DNA from: Actinomycetota bacterium
GTDB taxonomy: Bacteria; Actinomycetota; Actinomycetes; Nanopelagicales; Nanopelagicaceae
Assembly: GCA_947372165.1 (NCBI GenBank)
Contig: CANBSP010000001.1
Location: forward strand, 179,941-243,940
Direction of reading: 5' to 3'
Length of the DNA: 64,000 nucleotides
A program made the position numbers and the translations under genes. The notes beneath the pieces were generated by a model. The model saw nothing but the letters and a program-made list of their open reading frames with translations, did not search any database and had not been told where the DNA came from. Below are positions 24,973-33,442 of this stretch, in pieces. Within the stretch, counting starts at the first letter, position 1. The number at the start of each line of letters is the position of its first letter.

Positions 24973-26370
24973 TTACAAATCTGCCGGTGATGAAAGTGTT
25001 CCGCGAAGCGCGGTTGCTGCTGCGACAAGAGGGCTGACAAGGTGAGTACGACCACCCTTTCCTTGACGGCCTTCGAAGTTGCGATTCGAGGTCGATGCAG
25101 CACGCTCTTGTGGCTTGAGTTGGTCTGGATTCATTCCAAGACACATTGAACAACCAGCGTTACGCCATTCTGCGCCGGCATCTAAGAAGATTTTATCGAG
25201 ACCTTCGGATTCGGCTTGAACTCTGACTTTCGCTGAACCTGGGACAACAAGGAGGCGAAGTGAGGATGCAATCTTCTTTCCCTTTAATATCTCAGCTGCA
25301 GCACGTAGATCTTCGATCCGACCATTAGTGCATGAGCCAAGAAAGACCGTATCCACAGTGATCGACTTCAACGGAGTTCCTGCGACAAGACCCATATAGG
25401 TCAATGCTCGCTCTGCTGCGCCGCGCTCTTCTGCATCTGCGATATCAGCAGGGTTTGGAACGAGTGCATTCAAAGGCGAGCCTTGGCCTGGGTTCGTTCC
25501 CCAGGTGACAAATGGTTCTAGCTCATCTGCGTTGATAGTGATCTCTTTATCAAAGATCGCATCTGCATCTGTCTGAAGTGTCTTCCAATACGCAACTGCC
25601 ACATCCCAGTCAGCGCCTTGTGGGGCATGTGGCTTATCTTTGACGTATGCGAAGGTGGTCTCATCCGGTGCAATGAGCCCGGCGCGAGCGCCTGCTTCAA
25701 TCGACATATTGCAGACAGTCATGCGTCCTTCCATGGAGAGGGCGCGAATTGCCGACCCACGGTATTCGAGTACGTAACCTTGTCCCCCGCCGGTGCCAAT
25801 CTTTGCAATGATCGCCAAGATAATATCTTTCGAGGTGACGCCCTCTTTGAGAGTTCCTTCGACATTAATCGCCATGGTCTTTGGGCGAATAAGGGGCAGG
25901 GTCTGAGTTGCAAGAACATGCTCTACTTCAGAAGTTCCGATACCAAAGGCGAGAGCGCCGAATGCTCCGTGAGTTGATGTGTGTGAATCGCCGCAAACAA
26001 TTGTCATGCCTGGTTGAGTTATGCCTAATTGTGGGCCTACAACGTGCACAATGCCTTGTTGGGAATCTCCGAGTGAGTGGATACGGACGCCGAACTCTTT
26101 GCAATTTGCGCGCAAGGTATCGACTTGCAGCTTTGATACCGGATCCGCGATGGGTTGATCAATATTGAGAGTTGGTACGTTGTGATCTTCCGTTGCAATA
26201 GTGAGGTCTGGGCGGCGGACCGGACGATTCGCAAGTCGTAGACCATCAAATGCTTGTGGGCTCGTAACCTCGTGAATGAGGTGGAGGTCGATGTATAGAA
26301 GGTCTGGCTCGTTGGCAGCGCTGCTGACAATGTGGTCAGCCCAAATCTTCTCTGCAAGTGTCTTTCTCAT
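24973..26370 (-). CDS. leuC: 3-isopropylmalate dehydratase, large subunit
   Basis: Aconitase-family large subunit carrying the [4Fe-4S] cluster. 465 residues with the cluster ligands visible: the cysteine in GSCTNGR near 347 and the pair in CSMCLGMN near 405-412. [11 protein letters not shown] and VEHVLATQT are the aconitase active-site stretches. GGAGG precedes the ATG. Transcribed divergently from the IclR regulator next door, with a palindromic operator between. Confidence 0.98.
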   Translation of the reverse strand: MRKTLAEKIWADHIVSSAANEPDLLYIDLHLIHEVTSPQAFDGLRLANRPVRRPDLTIATEDHNVPTLNIDQPIADPVSKLQVDTLRANCKEFGVRIHSLGDSQQGIVHVVGPQLGITQPGMTIVCGDSHTSTHGAFGALAFGIGTSEVEHVLATQTLPLIRPKTMAINVEGTLKEGVTSKDIILAIIAKIGTGGGQGYVLEYRGSAIRALSMEGRMTVCNMSIEAGARAGLIAPDETTFAYVKDKPHAPQGADWDVAVAYWKTLQTDADAIFDKEITINADELEPFVTWGTNPGQGSPLNALVPNPADIADAEERGAAERALTYMGLVAGTPLKSITVDTVFLGSCTNGRIEDLRAAAEILKGKKIASSLRLLVVPGSAKVRVQAESEGLDKIFLDAGAEWRNAGCSMCLGMNPDQLKPQERAASTSNRNFEGRQGKGGRTHLVSPLVAAATALRGTLSSPADL

Positions 26371-26417
26371 AACGCCTCCAAGCCTTCGTAATTTTCGCCA
26401 ATTTCACCTCAATATTT

Positions 26418-26438
26418 GCATCTCGTATATCGAGATGC
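26418..26438. promoter_or_regulatory. palindromic operator between leuC and ndgR
   Basis: GCATCTCG-TATAT-CGAGATGC: perfect 8-base arms around a 5-base AT spacer, in the 80-base divergent gap. It is 47 bases upstream of leuC and 12 bases upstream of ndgR, and its spacer could serve as the -10 element for either gene. IclR proteins such as NdgR bind dimer sites in just this position, so control of leuCD and autoregulation are likely. Binding is inferred. Confidence 0.65.
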
Positions 26439-26450
26439 CAGTATTAGATT

Positions 26451-27170
26451 ATGGACAAGAAGAATAGCGGAGTCGGTGTTTTAGACAAAGCCGTGAGAAT
26501 TATGGCCACCTTGGAATCAGGTCCTCACTCCCTCACCGAACTTGTTGCCGCAACCGGAATTGCCCGCCCTACTGCCCATCGCCTGGCGGTCGCACTCGAA
26601 TTCCATCGACTTCTCACCCGAGATTTGATGGGCCGATTTACCCTAGGGGCACGCTCTGGCGAGCTTGCCGCTGCTGCAGGTGAAGATCGACTTCTCGCAA
26701 TCGCTGCTCCGGCCCTCACCGCACTTCGTGATGCAACGTCAGAGAGCGCACAGCTCTATCGACGACAGGGCGATCAACGAGTCTGCGTAGCGACGGCTGA
26801 GCGCATGAGTGGATTACGCGACTCTGTTCCAGTCGGCACAGTGCTCACTATGCAAGCTGGTTCTGCTGCTCAGATTCTCTTAGCATGGGAAGAACCCGAG
26901 AAGTTACGTCGAGGCTTAGTTGGATCTCTCTTCACACCAGCTTCACTCTCGGCGGTTCGACGTCGAGGGTGGGCCCAATCTGTTGGCGAGCGAGAGGTGG
27001 GAGTCGCATCTGTCTCTGCACCTGTTCGAGGCCCGAATAATAAAGTGATCGCTGCTGTCAGTATTAGCGGTCCCATTGAAAGATTAGGTCGCCAACCTGG
27101 ACGTTCGCACGCTGCGCAGGTTGTTGCTACTGCAACCCGACTGACTGAGTATTTAGCTCAAACCAAATAG
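26451..27170 (+). CDS. ndgR: IclR-family regulator NdgR (leucine pathway)
   Basis: 239-residue IclR protein: winged helix-turn-helix at about 20-65 (HSLTELVAATGIARPTAHRL) and a GAF-like effector domain in the rest. Divergence from leuCD is the position of NdgR in Streptomyces and its mycobacterial counterpart, a regulator of leucine and other amino acid genes. No ribosome site precedes the ATG; the message probably has a very short leader. The stop codon region is itself duplicated in tandem (27162-27190). Confidence 0.9.
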   Translation: MDKKNSGVGVLDKAVRIMATLESGPHSLTELVAATGIARPTAHRLAVALEFHRLLTRDLMGRFTLGARSGELAAAAGEDRLLAIAAPALTALRDATSESAQLYRRQGDQRVCVATAERMSGLRDSVPVGTVLTMQAGSAAQILLAWEEPEKLRRGLVGSLFTPASLSAVRRRGWAQSVGEREVGVASVSAPVRGPNNKVIAAVSISGPIERLGRQPGRSHAAQVVATATRLTEYLAQTK

Positions 27171-27190
27171 GACCAAATAGGACCAAATAA
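27162..27190. repeat. 10-bp tandem repeat spanning the ndgR stop codon
   Basis: ACCAAATAGG occurs twice and then as ACCAAATAA; the first copy contains the ndgR TAG stop. The later copies repeat the stop in shifted frames. Local duplication, no other role seen. Confidence 0.8.
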
Positions 27191-27210
27191 CCACGACACT
27201 AGAAGCGAAA

Positions 27211-27250
27211 GAAAAAAGGGACCGGGAGAATTAACTCTCGGTCCCTTTTT
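27211..27250. terminator. bidirectional terminator between ndgR and tRNA-Glu
   Basis: GGGACCGGGAG-AATTAA-CTCTCGGTCCC with an A-run on the left and TTTTT on the right, so it works for both the plus-strand ndgR message and the minus-strand tRNA transcript. Eleven pairs with one wobble; the strongest terminator in the window. Confidence 0.92.
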
Positions 27251-27288
27251 AATCTTTCACACTTGCTTTTACACACTGTAACGATGTG

Positions 27289-27361
27289 TAGCCCCGAAGG
27301 GATTCGAACCCTCGTAGCTGACTTGAGAAGCCAGAGTCCTAGGCCGCTAGACGACGGGGCC
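27289..27361 (-). tRNA. tRNA-Glu (anticodon CUC)
   Basis: 73 bases folding as a cloverleaf: acceptor GGCCCCG/CGGGGCU, D-arm around CUAGCGGCCUAGG, anticodon stem CUGGC/GUCAG with loop UUCUCAA (anticodon CUC), and T-arm with GGUUCGAAUCC. CCA is not encoded. Transcribed after tRNA-Gln and gltX on the same strand. Confidence 0.96.
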
Positions 27362-27364
27362 CTA

Positions 27365-27399
27365 GATTGCCATGATTGCCATGATTGCCATGATTGCAT
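27365..27399. repeat. 9-bp tandem repeat between tRNA-Glu and tRNA-Gln
   Basis: GATTGCCAT three times plus GATTGCAT, beginning three bases before the 5' end of tRNA-Glu. It would lie in the precursor removed by RNase P/other nucleases. Likely slippage; copy number may vary. Confidence 0.85.
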
Positions 27400-27458
27400 T
27401 GCCTTATTCAGTTATCGTGACTAGCGCTCATGTGGCGTTCGCCGCATCAGCACTATCG

Positions 27459-27530
27459 CTGGGGTACCAGGACTCGAACCTAGACTAAATGAACCAGAAT
27501 CACTTGGGCTGCCAATTACCCCATACCCCA
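27459..27530 (-). tRNA. tRNA-Gln (anticodon CUG)
   Basis: 72 bases: acceptor UGGGGUA/UACCCCA with G73 discriminator, anticodon stem AGUGA/UCAUU with loop UUCUGGU (anticodon CUG), T-arm GGUUCGAGUCC. CCA is not encoded. Sits between gltX and tRNA-Glu. Confidence 0.96.
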
Positions 27531-27647
27531 CCAAAATTGACGTTCGCACGCCTATCTCGGAAGGGCTAAGAATAGCCGAACTTTGAAGAGCTTTCTAACG
27601 CACTAGGCCAGCCTAAAAGCTCACTCAAACCTAAAAAACCTAAAAAC
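27531..27647. other. spacer between gltX and tRNA-Gln
   Basis: 117 bases without a gene; part of a 477-base stretch from ndgR to gltX without protein genes, otherwise filled by the terminator and two tRNAs. It holds a small perfect hairpin GGCTA-AGAA-TAGCC (27564-27577) and three CCTAAAAA-like units running into the gltX stop codon (27629-27650). The tRNA promoter, if separate from gltX, should lie here, but I cannot point to clear -35/-10 boxes. Confidence 0.6.
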
Positions 27648-29144
27648 CTAGATCGCGCCTCGGATTCGAGCCAACGATTTCTCTGCCCCGAGTAGCTCCA
27701 TCGATTCAAAGAGCGGTGGTGAGATATGGCTGCCGGTGACGGCGATACGAAGGGCGCTAAAGGCGATCCTTGGCTTGAGTCCCAACTCTTCAATAAGAGC
27801 AGTGCGAAGTACCGCTTCAATAGAGGCGTGATCCCACGATCCTTGCGCAGCCAGAGAGGTGAGGCGCTCAGCTGAGATAGTGAGTACCTGCTTGGAGGCA
27901 TCGTCGGTGATCTTTGCCGCAGACTCTGACTCAATGGCGAAATCTTTGACGAAGAGGAAGTTTAAGAGGGCCGGAATCTCACTCAATGTGGTGATGCGTT
28001 CTTGAATGATAGGTAGAGCGCTCTTCACAAGTGCAATATCTTCCGGTGACTCTGACGCCACTCCGCTCTTTGTCAGGAATGGCATTGACCACTCATAGAA
28101 GGCATCAATGGTGAGCGCGCGGATTTTGTCGCCATTGATCGCTTCAAGCTTCTTCATATCAAAGCGTGCCGGTGAACTATGGACTCGCTCAACAGTGAAA
28201 AGTTCGGTCAACTCTTTCATTGTGACATTCTCGCGATCTTCGCCAGGCGACCAGCCAAGAAGTGCGAGGTAATTACAAATCGCTTCTGGGAGATAGCCAG
28301 CATCGCGATACCAAGCGATTGATGTCTCACCATTTCGCTTCGAGAGTTTGGCATTATCTTGACCCATTACAAATGGCAGATGTGCAAAGAGTGGGTAGTC
28401 CTCAGCCTTTACACCCATTGCATCGTAAACTCGCAATTGGCGAGGCGTGGAAGAGAGAAGATCCTCGCCACGAAGGACATGGGTAACGCCCATCAAGACA
28501 TCATCGACGGCGACAGCAAGGGTGTAGAGCGGTGATCCATCATTTCGCGCCAAGACGAAATCGGGAACGAATTGATGTTCAAAGGTGACATCGCCGCGGA
28601 TGAGATCGGTAAAGGTGGTCGAACCATCCGGCATCCGCATGCGGAGTACTGGTTTGCGTCCATCGGCCACGAAGGACGAGATCTGTTCAGTAGTCAGGTT
28701 TCGACAATGTCCGTTGTAGCCAGGCGCAACATTGGCTTTTCGTTGAGCTTCTCGAACCGCTTCGAGTTCTTCGGCCGAGCAATAGCAGTGATAGGCATCG
28801 CCTTGAGCCAGAAATTTCGCAGCCCATTCGGCGTAGATATCTAAACGTTGACTCTGAAGGTATGGCCCATGTGCCCCACCCACTTCAGGGCCTTCATCCC
28901 AATCGAGGCCAAGCCACTTCAGAGTATTGATGGCAGCTTGAATATATTCAGGGGTAACACGTTCGGTATCGGTATCTTCAATCCGAAAGATAAAGGATCC
29001 GCCCGTATGACGTGCATACGCCCAATCGAAGAGTGCGGTACGAATATTTCCGACATGGAGTTCGCCAGTTGGTGAAGGTGCAAATCGAACTCGAACCTTC
29101 TTCGTTAAAGTATTGGCAGATGTCTTACCTGAACTATTTGGCAC
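27648..29144 (-). CDS. gltX: glutamyl-tRNA synthetase
   Basis: Charges tRNA-Glu, and in actinobacteria normally also tRNA-Gln (non-discriminating), the Gln being made afterwards by GatCAB. 498 residues, class I fold: PSPTGELHVGNIRTALF with the HIGH-type HVGN at 30-33, and the KMSKS-type AKLSKRNGE near 263-271. Followed on the same strand by exactly the two tRNAs it would charge. The start overlaps the FAH gene stop by 11 bases. Confidence 0.98.
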   Translation of the reverse strand: MPNSSGKTSANTLTKKVRVRFAPSPTGELHVGNIRTALFDWAYARHTGGSFIFRIEDTDTERVTPEYIQAAINTLKWLGLDWDEGPEVGGAHGPYLQSQRLDIYAEWAAKFLAQGDAYHCYCSAEELEAVREAQRKANVAPGYNGHCRNLTTEQISSFVADGRKPVLRMRMPDGSTTFTDLIRGDVTFEHQFVPDFVLARNDGSPLYTLAVAVDDVLMGVTHVLRGEDLLSSTPRQLRVYDAMGVKAEDYPLFAHLPFVMGQDNAKLSKRNGETSIAWYRDAGYLPEAICNYLALLGWSPGEDRENVTMKELTELFTVERVHSSPARFDMKKLEAINGDKIRALTIDAFYEWSMPFLTKSGVASESPEDIALVKSALPIIQERITTLSEIPALLNFLFVKDFAIESESAAKITDDASKQVLTISAERLTSLAAQGSWDHASIEAVLRTALIEELGLKPRIAFSALRIAVTGSHISPPLFESMELLGAEKSLARIRGAI

Positions 29145-29925
29145 GAGCGCTCACCGTATTCGTTAGTTGACCAATTCCCTCAATGGAGATCTCTACCTTC
29201 TCGCCGGCACCCATAGGGCCGATTCCTGCTGGTGTTCCGGTCAGAATCACATCACCTGGTAGAAGTGTCATGACAGATGAGACGAAGTTAATGATGGTCG
29301 GAATATCAAAGATCATCGATGAGATCGGTTCAGATTGCTTCACGATGCCATCCACAACAGTTTCGATACGTTGGGATCCAGGGATGAACTCGGTCTCAAT
29401 CCAGGGACCAAGCGGGCAGAAGGTATCAAAGCTCTTCGCTCTCATCCATTGGCCATCGCGCTTTTGCAGATCGCGAGAAGTTACATCGTTGCCAATCGTG
29501 TATCCATAGATCACATCGGCATATTTCTCTTTCGGGACATCTTTACAGATACGCGATATCACGATGGCGAGTTCGCCCTCATAATCGATGCTCGGTGCCA
29601 TAGCTGGCCATTGGATCATTTCATCTGGACCGATGACAGAGGTATTTGGCTTCAAAAAGATAATTGGCTCTTCTGGGACCACAGAGTTCATCTCGGCGGC
29701 GTGATCGGCGTAGTTCTTGCCGACACAGACCACCTTGCTGCGAGGAATTACTGGCGCCAAAAGGCGGACATCCTCCAGCATCACCTTGCTCTCAGTGGGA
29801 ATGATGCCTGAGTAGATCGGATCACCCTTAATAACGAGGATCTCGCCTTGGTCATTGAGAACCCCAAAGTGTGGGTCGGTACCAAGGGGTGAGCCCGTAG
29901 GCGGAGAGAAACGGACGATGCGCAT
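29134..29925 (-). CDS. fumarylacetoacetate hydrolase-family protein
   Basis: 263-residue FAH-fold enzyme (hydratase/decarboxylase/isomerase group). Metal ligands are visible in DYEGELAIVI (near 112-121) and the downstream Asp in GNDVTSRDLQKRDGQW. GTPAGIGPM near the C-terminus is a family motif. Candidate activities include acylpyruvate hydrolase, oxaloacetate decarboxylase or 2-hydroxyhepta-2,4-diene-1,7-dioate isomerase; the sequence does not decide. Its place upstream of gltX is conserved in Mycobacterium (Rv2993c-Rv2992c), which points to a housekeeping rather than aromatic-degradation role. Confidence 0.93.
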   Translation of the reverse strand: MRIVRFSPPTGSPLGTDPHFGVLNDQGEILVIKGDPIYSGIIPTESKVMLEDVRLLAPVIPRSKVVCVGKNYADHAAEMNSVVPEEPIIFLKPNTSVIGPDEMIQWPAMAPSIDYEGELAIVISRICKDVPKEKYADVIYGYTIGNDVTSRDLQKRDGQWMRAKSFDTFCPLGPWIETEFIPGSQRIETVVDGIVKQSEPISSMIFDIPTIINFVSSVMTLLPGDVILTGTPAGIGPMGAGEKVEISIEGIGQLTNTVSARAK

Positions 29926-29943
29926 GAGGTGAGCCTACAACTT

Positions 29944-30912
29944 CTAAGGAGTAGGGATTGAATCCGCCTCATCGCTGCGCGTTGCTAAGAGATAGGCGAT
30001 GCGATGGCGGCGACCAGTTGGACGTTCTGCAGTGAGTTTCCAGCCATCAATGGTAATCGTGCTTCCAGGGATCGGCACTCCCCCAAGTTCTTTCGCCATG
30101 AAGCCGCCGAGGCTATCGACATCAGCTTTCTGTGATTCACTTAAATGAACTTTGCAGGCGCTCTCAAAATCTTCAACGTGAAGTCGAGCCGAGAGTCGTG
30201 CAGTATCAGCATCCACCCATTCGATCTCCGGCGTCTCGAGATCATATTCATCAGCGATCTCGCCGACAATCTCTTCCAAAATATCCTCAATCGTAATGAG
30301 CCCGGCGGTACCACCGTATTCATCGATCACGATCACCATGTGGATCTGATCGCGCTGCATCTCTTTCAAGAGTTCGGCAGCGGTCTTGGATTCAGGGACA
30401 AAGGTCGCCGGACGAGAGTGCTCTTCGACTCTCTCTGTCTGTTCTGATTCGTGGTGTTCATGAACGCGACGTGCCAGATCTTTTACATAAGCAATACCAG
30501 TGACATTATCAAGATTCTCATTAATCACCGGAATTCGAGTGAAGCCAGAACGAAGTGCAAGTGAGAGGCCTTGGCGAACTGTCTTATCTCCTTCAATCCA
30601 GACCATATCGGTCCGCGGCACCATGAGCTCTCGAACGAGAGTATCGCCAAGATCGAAGACGGAATGAATCATCTCGCGTTCGGAATCCTCTACCAAGCCA
30701 CGCTCGCTCGCTTCATCAACCATCTCCCGAAGGTCGGCCTCATTTGCATACTGTCGCAACCCCAAGCCCCGGCCTGATGTAAATATTCCGGCGAACCATC
30801 GGATGCCAGTATCAATGGACTTGAAGAATGGATGGAGCGCTGTCAGATAACCGAGAAGGAATCCTGCGATGAGCAGGGCTGCGAGGAGAAAGACGCTGAT
30901 AATCAGATTCAT
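29944..30912 (-). CDS. CNNM/CorC-type CBS-domain membrane protein, short N-terminus
   Basis: 322 residues. One or two hydrophobic segments at 1-34 ([20 protein letters not shown]), a linker, a CBS pair at about 80-205 ([53 protein letters not shown]) and a C-terminal CorC/HlyC domain at about 225-310. Relatives are linked to magnesium or cobalt export and to hemolysin-type annotation. The usual four-helix DUF21 transporter domain is nearly absent, so this may be a regulator rather than a transporter. ATG overlaps the ybeY stop by four bases. Confidence 0.92.
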   Translation of the reverse strand: MNLIISVFLLAALLIAGFLLGYLTALHPFFKSIDTGIRWFAGIFTSGRGLGLRQYANEADLREMVDEASERGLVEDSEREMIHSVFDLGDTLVRELMVPRTDMVWIEGDKTVRQGLSLALRSGFTRIPVINENLDNVTGIAYVKDLARRVHEHHESEQTERVEEHSRPATFVPESKTAAELLKEMQRDQIHMVIVIDEYGGTAGLITIEDILEEIVGEIADEYDLETPEIEWVDADTARLSARLHVEDFESACKVHLSESQKADVDSLGGFMAKELGGVPIPGSTITIDGWKLTAERPTGRRHRIAYLLATRSDEADSIPTP

Positions 30913-31352
30913 CCCTGTGCAACCTTCCAATCGGCCAGAATCCGATCCTGCAACGCAAACATCTCGATCTCCTCGGCCTTTTCGGCATGGTCAAAGCCCA
31001 AGCAATGCAAGATTCCATGGATGGTAAGGATCGAAAGTTCATCGGCGAGCGAGTGTTTCAGCGGTTCCTTCGCTGCAAAATCTGGGCAGAGGACGATATC
31101 TCCGATTATTCCTGGCCCATCAGCTGCAGAATGTGGAAGTAGTTCATCCATAGGGAAGGAGAGGACATCGGTTGGACCTTCGAGATCCATCCACTCCACA
31201 TGGAGTTCACTCATCCGATCCTCATTAACGATAGTGATACTCAGATCAGAGTCAGGATGGATTCCCATCTCCGAGATAGCAAAGGCTGCTATCGAGAGAA
31301 GGTCTGTCTCCTCGCAGGTGGCGTTAGATTCGTTTGAAAGTTCGATAGCCAT
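30909..31352 (-). CDS. ybeY: endoribonuclease YbeY
   Basis: Metal-dependent RNase for 16S rRNA 3'-end maturation and ribosome quality control. 147 residues with the zinc motif HGILHCLGFDH (112-122; His112, His116, His122). Overlaps phoH by 29 bases and the CNNM gene by four, so translation is probably coupled. The GTPase gene era, which usually ends this operon, is not present here. Confidence 0.97.
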   Translation of the reverse strand: MAIELSNESNATCEETDLLSIAAFAISEMGIHPDSDLSITIVNEDRMSELHVEWMDLEGPTDVLSFPMDELLPHSAADGPGIIGDIVLCPDFAAKEPLKHSLADELSILTIHGILHCLGFDHAEKAEEIEMFALQDRILADWKVAQG

Positions 31353-32334
31353 CAGTCACACCATTCTTGCTATTTTCACTCTCGCTGATATCGAAACGTC
31401 CATATGCTTCAACAATCTCACCTACGAGACGATTGCGCACAACATCTTCAGAATCTAAATGTGAAAAGGAGATGCCATCAACGCCGGTGAGGACATTCTG
31501 AACGACCGCTAGGCCCGACTTGGCATAATTTGGCAGATCGACCTGCGTAACATCGCCCGTGATAACCATCTTTGACCCAAAACCGAGACGGGTAAGAAAC
31601 ATCTTCATCTGTTCTGGTGTCGTGTTCTGCGCCTCATCTAAAATGACAAAGGCATCATTGAGTGTTCGACCACGCATATAAGCCAATGGCGCAATTTCAA
31701 TAACTCCTGATTGCATCAACCGTGGAATCGACTCTTGATCGATCATGTCGTGGAGAGCATCAAAGAGCGGACGAAGATAAGGATCGATCTTCTCTGAAAG
31801 GGTGCCTGGCAAAAATCCTAACTTCTCCCCCGCCTCAACCGCTGGGCGAGTCAAGATGATGCGATTAACCTCTTTTGCTTGAAGGGCTTGAATCGCCTTC
31901 GCCATTGCAAGATAAGTCTTTCCGGTACCAGCCGGTCCAAGACCAAAGGTAATTGTGTGCGTATCAATCGCCTCGACATACCGCTTTTGATTGGCGGTCT
32001 TTGGTCTGATGCTCTTTCCCCGATTACTTAAGATATTCAGCGAGAGCACTTCTGCCGGATGATCTGCAGGTACATGCTTCGTCATCGCGATGGCGCGCTC
32101 GATCGAATCTAGGTTCAAGATCTGTCCACCGCGCAGCAAAACCAGAAGCTCTTTGATGAGTGACTCGAAAGCGGCGCTCTCTTCTAAATCACCTTTAACG
32201 AAGATCTCATTACCGCGGACAGTGATAACGATCTTAGGAAAAGTGCTTTCGAAGATGCGCAGGTAGGCATCATTTGGACCTACGAGTGCGACCATAGGCA
32301 AGGCGGTCGGAACGGTAATCAGCGCTGCATCCAT
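31324..32334 (-). CDS. phoH: PhoH-like ATPase (YbeZ)
   Basis: 336-residue PhoH-family ATPase, with an N-terminal KH-like RNA-binding region and Walker A GPAGTGKT (133-140). Walker B appears in FVILDEAQNTTPEQ. It works with YbeY in RNA metabolism in other bacteria. Its 3' end overlaps ybeY by 29 bases. 17 bases after it upstream is the HIT gene, as in other actinobacteria. Confidence 0.96.
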   Translation of the reverse strand: MDAALITVPTALPMVALVGPNDAYLRIFESTFPKIVITVRGNEIFVKGDLEESAAFESLIKELLVLLRGGQILNLDSIERAIAMTKHVPADHPAEVLSLNILSNRGKSIRPKTANQKRYVEAIDTHTITFGLGPAGTGKTYLAMAKAIQALQAKEVNRIILTRPAVEAGEKLGFLPGTLSEKIDPYLRPLFDALHDMIDQESIPRLMQSGVIEIAPLAYMRGRTLNDAFVILDEAQNTTPEQMKMFLTRLGFGSKMVITGDVTQVDLPNYAKSGLAVVQNVLTGVDGISFSHLDSEDVVRNRLVGEIVEAYGRFDISESENSKNGVTDGYRTFKRI

Positions 32335-32350
32335 TAGTTCAATCCTACGA

Positions 32351-32683
32351 TTAACCTGGCGGCCATGCGAACGGACGGCCTCCTAATAGGTGAAGGTGAG
32401 CGTGGAAGACGCTCTGGCCCGCACTTGCCCCCGTGTTAAAGACCGTACGGTGGCCGACCAAGCCCTCACTTTCGGCAAGTTCTGTAGCGGCTCGAAAGAG
32501 TGCAGCCACAGTGAGTGGCTCGAATTTCGAGAGCGCTTCAACGTTCTCGAAATGGTTCTTCGGAATAATCAAAATATGGGTTGGCGCCTGGGGCTCTAAA
32601 TCTCGGAATGCAAGAACGAACTCATCTTCATAGAGGAATTCAGTTGTGAATTCGCCAGCGGCAATCTTGCAGAAGATGCACAT
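32351..32683 (-). CDS. HIT-family nucleotide hydrolase
   Basis: 110 residues from the ATG at 32683, starting MCIFCKIAAGE as in typical bacterial HIT (HINT-like) proteins. The histidine triad HAHLHLLGG is at 94-102. Acts on nucleoside phosphoramidates or similar adenylated compounds; precise substrate unknown. An upstream extension to 32719 lacks homologous character and is not used. Confidence 0.95.
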   Translation of the reverse strand: MCIFCKIAAGEFTTEFLYEDEFVLAFRDLEPQAPTHILIIPKNHFENVEALSKFEPLTVAALFRAATELAESEGLVGHRTVFNTGASAGQSVFHAHLHLLGGRPFAWPPG

Positions 32684-32719
32684 ATCCAAAACTCTAGTAC
32701 CTATTTTACCTATTCGCAC

Positions 32720-33442
32720 TTACCAGTGTTTGATTAAGGCAGCCACAGCGGCGAGCCCTGCAAGGCCCGCATGGGCAGAACGTAAGACCGGATTTCCGAG
32801 ACGAACAATCTTTCCCCCGATCGCCTCAAGCTCTCTAACCTCATCAACACTCAAACCGCCTTCTGGTCCGATCACGATCACAATTTCATTAAATGAGATC
32901 GCTGAAGGTGAGACCACCACGCTCAATTTCTCGCTAGCAGATTCATGGAGCACTAAGAGCAAGGAATGAGAGGTGAAGCGCTCTCGAATCTGAGTCAAGG
33001 TAATGGGTTCTTCGATAACCGGAATGCTGTATCGCCGTGATTGCTTTGCGGCGGCAAGGGCGGCATTCTGCCATTTTCCGTGCATATCCGGCTTCCACTT
33101 GGCGATGCAGTGATCGGATTGCCAGGCAATGATGCGATCTGCGCCGCCTTCTACCAAAAGTTCGATCGTCTCTTTTGCGCGATCAGATTTTGTCAGAGCT
33201 TGGATGACAACCATCTCGGGGTGAGATCGACCGGTATGGCCGCGCTCTGTCACTTCGAGAATGAAGGAGTTCTTCGTACTCGAAGCGATACGACCTTGTG
33301 CCCAATCTCCGCGCCCATTGCTGAGTTGCAACTCTTCGCCGACTTCCATCCGCATAACCTTGATTGCGTGATGTGCTTCATCGCCTTCAACCAGAATAGT
33401 GCTGCCGTCGCCGAGGTCAGGTATGAAGAAGAGTGAGAGCAT
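32720..33442 (-). CDS. rsmE: 16S rRNA (uracil1498-N3)-methyltransferase RsmE
   Basis: SPOUT-class methyltransferase for U1498. 240 residues: N-terminal PUA-like part (HAIKVMRMEVGEELQLSNG) and the knotted SAM site VIVIGPEGGLSVDEV near 190-205. Shares one base with the dnaJ stop. Conserved position after dnaJ. Confidence 0.97.
   Translation of the reverse strand: MLSLFFIPDLGDGSTILVEGDEAHHAIKVMRMEVGEELQLSNGRGDWAQGRIASSTKNSFILEVTERGHTGRSHPEMVVIQALTKSDRAKETIELLVEGGADRIIAWQSDHCIAKWKPDMHGKWQNAALAAAKQSRRYSIPVIEEPITLTQIRERFTSHSLLLVLHESASEKLSVVVSPSAISFNEIVIVIGPEGGLSVDEVRELEAIGGKIVRLGNPVLRSAHAGLAGLAAVAALIKHW

Noticed and set aside
24962..25153. Possible N-terminal extension of leuD
   Set aside because: The extension runs out of frame inside leuC; the ATG at 24961 gives the exact family N-terminus.
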